A stretch of DNA of 16,596 nt from an uncultured Chitinophagaceae bacterium (GTDB lineage Bacteria; Bacteroidota; Bacteroidia; Chitinophagales; Chitinophagaceae): the NCBI GenBank assembly GCA_937919945.1, contig CALESY010000157.1, positions 1-16,596 on the forward strand. The letters run 5' to 3'. The notes beneath the pieces were generated by a model. The model was not told the origin of the DNA and made no database searches. It saw only the letters and a list, made by a program, of their open reading frames with translations. Positions 14,334 through 16,596 of this stretch are shown in pieces (the first letter of the stretch is position 1; every line of letters begins with the position of its first letter). A program made the translations under genes and the position numbers.

Positions 14334-16478
14334 TTATTCAGCACTTACTTTACCTTTTGCTTTTGCTACTACTTCTTCCTCAATGTTACGAGGTGCAGGT
14401 GCGTAGTGGCTGAATTCCATTACAGAAGTTGCACGGCCTGAAGACAGTGAACGCAACTGTGTAACGTAACCGAACATCTCGCTCAGCGGCACTTTTGCCT
14501 TGATAACCTGCAGATTGTTACGGCTGTCCATACCTTCCAGCATAGCACGACGACGGTTAAGGTCACCTGTTACATCACCCATGTACTGGTCTGGCGTAGT
14601 TACCTCTACTTTCATAATAGGCTCAAGCAATACTGCTTTTGCTTTGCGGCCAGCCTCACGGAAACCTGATTTAGCACACAATTCAAACGACATTGCGTCA
14701 GAGTCAACTTGGTGGAAAGAACCATCAAATATACGAACCCTCATGCTCTCTACAGGGAAACCTGCTAAAGCACCATTCGTCATACAAGATTCAAAACCTT
14801 TCTGTATTGCAGGTATAAATTCGCGAGGAATAGAACCACCGAAGATATCATTTACAAACTGGAATTGGCCTTTGCCTTCTTTCAGGAACTCTTCGTCAGC
14901 AGGTCCGATTTCAAACTGAATATCGGCAAACTTACCACGACCACCTGTTTGTTTCTTAAATACTTCGCGGTGTTCTACTTTCATCGTGAAAGCTTCTTTG
15001 TAAGCAACCTGCGGAGCTCCTTGGTTAATTTCAACTTTGAATTCACGACGCATACGATCAACGATGATTTCAAGGTGCAATTCGCCCATACCCTGCAGGA
15101 TGGTTTGCCCTGTATCTTCGTCTGTTTTTACACGCAATGTAGGATCTTCTTCTACCAGTTTAGCAATTGCCATACCCATTTTATCAACGTCAGCTTGCGT
15201 TTTAGGCTCAATAGCTATCGCGATAACCGGTTCTGGTATGAACATGTTTTCCAATACAATCGGATGTTTCTCATCGCACAGTGTATCACCGGTTTTGATG
15301 TCTTTAAAACCTACCGCTGCACCTATATCACCAGCTTCGATGAAGTCAATCGGATTTTGTTTGTTAGCGTGCATCTGCATGATACGGCTGATACGCTCAT
15401 TCTTACCACTACGCACATTCAGTACATAACTACCTGCATCCAAGTGACCAGAATATGCACGGAAAAACGCCAAACGACCTACAAACGGATCTGTCATGAT
15501 TTTGAAAGCCAATGCAGCAAATGGTTCTTTCGCATCAGGCTTACGTATCAATTCAGCGCCTGTATCTGGGTCTGTACCTTTAATAGCTTCAATATCAACA
15601 GGTGCAGGCAGGTAGCGGATAACCGCATCCAATGCAGTTTGTACACCTTTATTTTTGTATGCACTACCACACAGCATAGGTATAATGCTCAGGTCGATAG
15701 TTGCCTTACGCACTGCTTCATGTATTTCTTCTTCAGATATGCTATTGGGGTCTTCAAAGAATTTCTCCATCAGTTTGTCATCGTATTCAGCAACAGCTTC
15801 AACGAGTTGCGCGCGCCAGTGGTTAGCTTCTTCTACCATATCAGCAGGTATGTCACCTTCTGTATATGTCATACCTTGTGTAGCGTCATCCCACACGATA
15901 GACTTCATACGGATAAGGTCAACTACACCTTTGAAATTATCTTCTGCACCTATTGGTAATTGCAATGGTACTGATTTAGCACCCAGCATATCGCGCACCT
16001 GCTGTACTACCATCAGGAAGTCAGCACCGATACGATCCATTTTATTTACGAAACCGATACGTGGTACACGGTAACGGTTTGCCTGGCGCCATACTGTTTC
16101 AGACTGTGGTTCAACACCGTCTACCGCAGAGAACAAAGCAACCAAACCATCCAGTACACGCATAGAACGCTCTACCTCTACGGTAAAGTCAACGTGGCCG
16201 GGAGTATCAATAATGTTGAATTTGTATTTTTTAGCATCTGCAGTAGGCTTACCCTGTACAGTCGGGAATTGCCAGAAGCAGGTAGTGGCAGCAGATGTGA
16301 TTGTAATACCACGCTCTTGTTCTTGCGCCATCCAGTCCATGGTAGCAGCACCTTCGTGTACCTCACCTATTTTGTGGTTCACGCCTGTGTAATAAAGGAT
16401 ACGTTCTGTCGTAGTGGTTTTACCCGCATCAATGTGCGCCGCAATACCGAAATTTCGCTGATAGCGTAAGTCTGCCAT
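14334..16478 (-). CDS. fusA: Translation elongation factor G
   Basis: A 714-residue cytoplasmic GTPase that drives translocation on the ribosome and, with RRF, ribosome recycling. The GTPase motifs are in order: G1 AHIDAGKTTTTE (14-25), the switch region with RGITI, G3 DTPGHVDF, G4 NKMD and G5 GSA. The later domains are complete, with EEDPTLRVKTDEDTGQTIL, GMGELHLEIIVDR, PQVAYKE and GGSIPREFIPAIQKGF. The length is normal. It carries its own -7 element at 16525-16532 and a terminator at 14284-14313, so its 3' end is not joined to rpsJ as in many str operons; what lies upstream is outside the window. Isoleucine is coded mostly by ATT/ATC, unlike its neighbours, as expected for a highly expressed gene. 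Confidence 0.97.
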   Translation of the reverse strand: MADLRYQRNFGIAAHIDAGKTTTTERILYYTGVNHKIGEVHEGAATMDWMAQEQERGITITSAATTCFWQFPTVQGKPTADAKKYKFNIIDTPGHVDFTVEVERSMRVLDGLVALFSAVDGVEPQSETVWRQANRYRVPRIGFVNKMDRIGADFLMVVQQVRDMLGAKSVPLQLPIGAEDNFKGVVDLIRMKSIVWDDATQGMTYTEGDIPADMVEEANHWRAQLVEAVAEYDDKLMEKFFEDPNSISEEEIHEAVRKATIDLSIIPMLCGSAYKNKGVQTALDAVIRYLPAPVDIEAIKGTDPDTGAELIRKPDAKEPFAALAFKIMTDPFVGRLAFFRAYSGHLDAGSYVLNVRSGKNERISRIMQMHANKQNPIDFIEAGDIGAAVGFKDIKTGDTLCDEKHPIVLENMFIPEPVIAIAIEPKTQADVDKMGMAIAKLVEEDPTLRVKTDEDTGQTILQGMGELHLEIIVDRMRREFKVEINQGAPQVAYKEAFTMKVEHREVFKKQTGGRGKFADIQFEIGPADEEFLKEGKGQFQFVNDIFGGSIPREFIPAIQKGFESCMTNGALAGFPVESMRVRIFDGSFHQVDSDAMSFELCAKSGFREAGRKAKAVLLEPIMKVEVTTPDQYMGDVTGDLNRRRAMLEGMDSRNNLQVIKAKVPLSEMFGYVTQLRSLSSGRATSVMEFSHYAPAPRNIEEEVVAKAKGKVSAE

Positions 16479-16524
16479 TGTTAAAAATTATGAATTTGTA
16501 TAATTACTTTTCTAAAATGAGGTG

Positions 16525-16532
16525 CAAATGTA
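16525..16532 (-). promoter_or_regulatory. -7 promoter element of fusA
   Basis: Read on the minus strand, TACATTTG is an exact TAnnTTTG match, 46 nt before the fusA ATG. The transcript would have a leader of about 40 nt, AT-rich and without a Shine-Dalgarno sequence. No TTG is visible at the -33 distance. The remaining bases to the window edge (16533-16596) are AT-rich with no gene. Confidence 0.6.
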
Positions 16533-16596
16533 GGGAATTTATACGAAAAATATACTTTTTATATACTGTCAGTAACCACGTTATGTACAAAGAAAT

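Noticed and set aside
14865..15959. A long open frame (364 codons) on the plus strand opposite fusA, and shorter ones at 14500, 15037 and 15655.
   Set aside because: The fusA frame on the minus strand is complete with all GTPase motifs. The opposite frames give Cys/Phe/Tyr-rich or Ser/Ile-rich translations typical of antisense to a biased coding sequence, with no promoter or family resemblance.

Overview
The window looks like a stretch of core chromosome from a Bacteroidota bacterium, most likely the Chitinophagales/Chitinophagaceae side of the phylum. This is inference from several signs. PurM, MtaB, DUF4199, DUF4920 and EF-G sequences are of Bacteroidota type. There is no consistent Shine-Dalgarno sequence before the genes. 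Eight exact copies of the Bacteroidota -7 promoter element TAnnTTTG lie 7 to 31 nt before start codons. Isoleucine is written mostly with ATA in ordinary genes. Two proteins are of outer-membrane type and one is a lipoprotein, as expected of a Gram-negative cell. Base composition looks moderate (about 40% GC by eye) and even. I see no transposase, integrase, phage gene, CRISPR array, toxin-antitoxin pair, defence system, tRNA or rRNA.

Layout. 1-384: 3' end of purM (purine synthesis). 469-1299: exported predicted beta-barrel protein, tail to tail with a lipoprotein gene (1378-1944, minus) across a shared bidirectional terminator. 2030-3307: mtaB, tRNA methylthiolation. 3361-4455: a two-gene unit of a small membrane-tethered LuxR-type regulator and a four-helix DUF4199 membrane protein, with a 17-bp direct repeat between them. 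4508-5041: RibD/DHFR-fold reductase whose promoter is embedded in the preceding terminator. 5101-5946: membrane-anchored zinc metallopeptidase, convergent with an outer-membrane channel-like protein (5949-6773, minus). 6931-8622: fused formiminotransferase-cyclodeaminase (histidine breakdown, folate). 8702-9211 (minus): DMP19/DUF4375-like protein, divergent from bacilliredoxin (9386-9799). 9887-12310: gmk, a CNNM/CorC-type membrane protein and 3-hydroxyanthranilate dioxygenase, closely spaced and ended by a strong terminator. 12427-14204: histidine-rich membrane microprotein, heptose epimerase hldD and a DUF4920 protein, each with its own -7 element. 14334-16478 (minus): fusA, with its own promoter and terminator.

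Most genes are one-gene transcription units from unrelated pathways (purines, tRNA modification, LPS heptose, kynurenine, folate/histidine, thiol redox, translation), so the window is not one pathway. No intergenic stretch exceeds 300 bases; the longest (9212-9385, 174 nt) carries the bacilliredoxin promoter. The most interesting parts are the membrane-bound LuxR/DUF4199 pair with its direct repeats, the overlapping terminator, promoter and start at 4469-4510, the His-rich microprotein, and apparently leaderless starts. I found nothing I would call a clearly new biological system; the LuxR/DUF4199 module is the nearest candidate.
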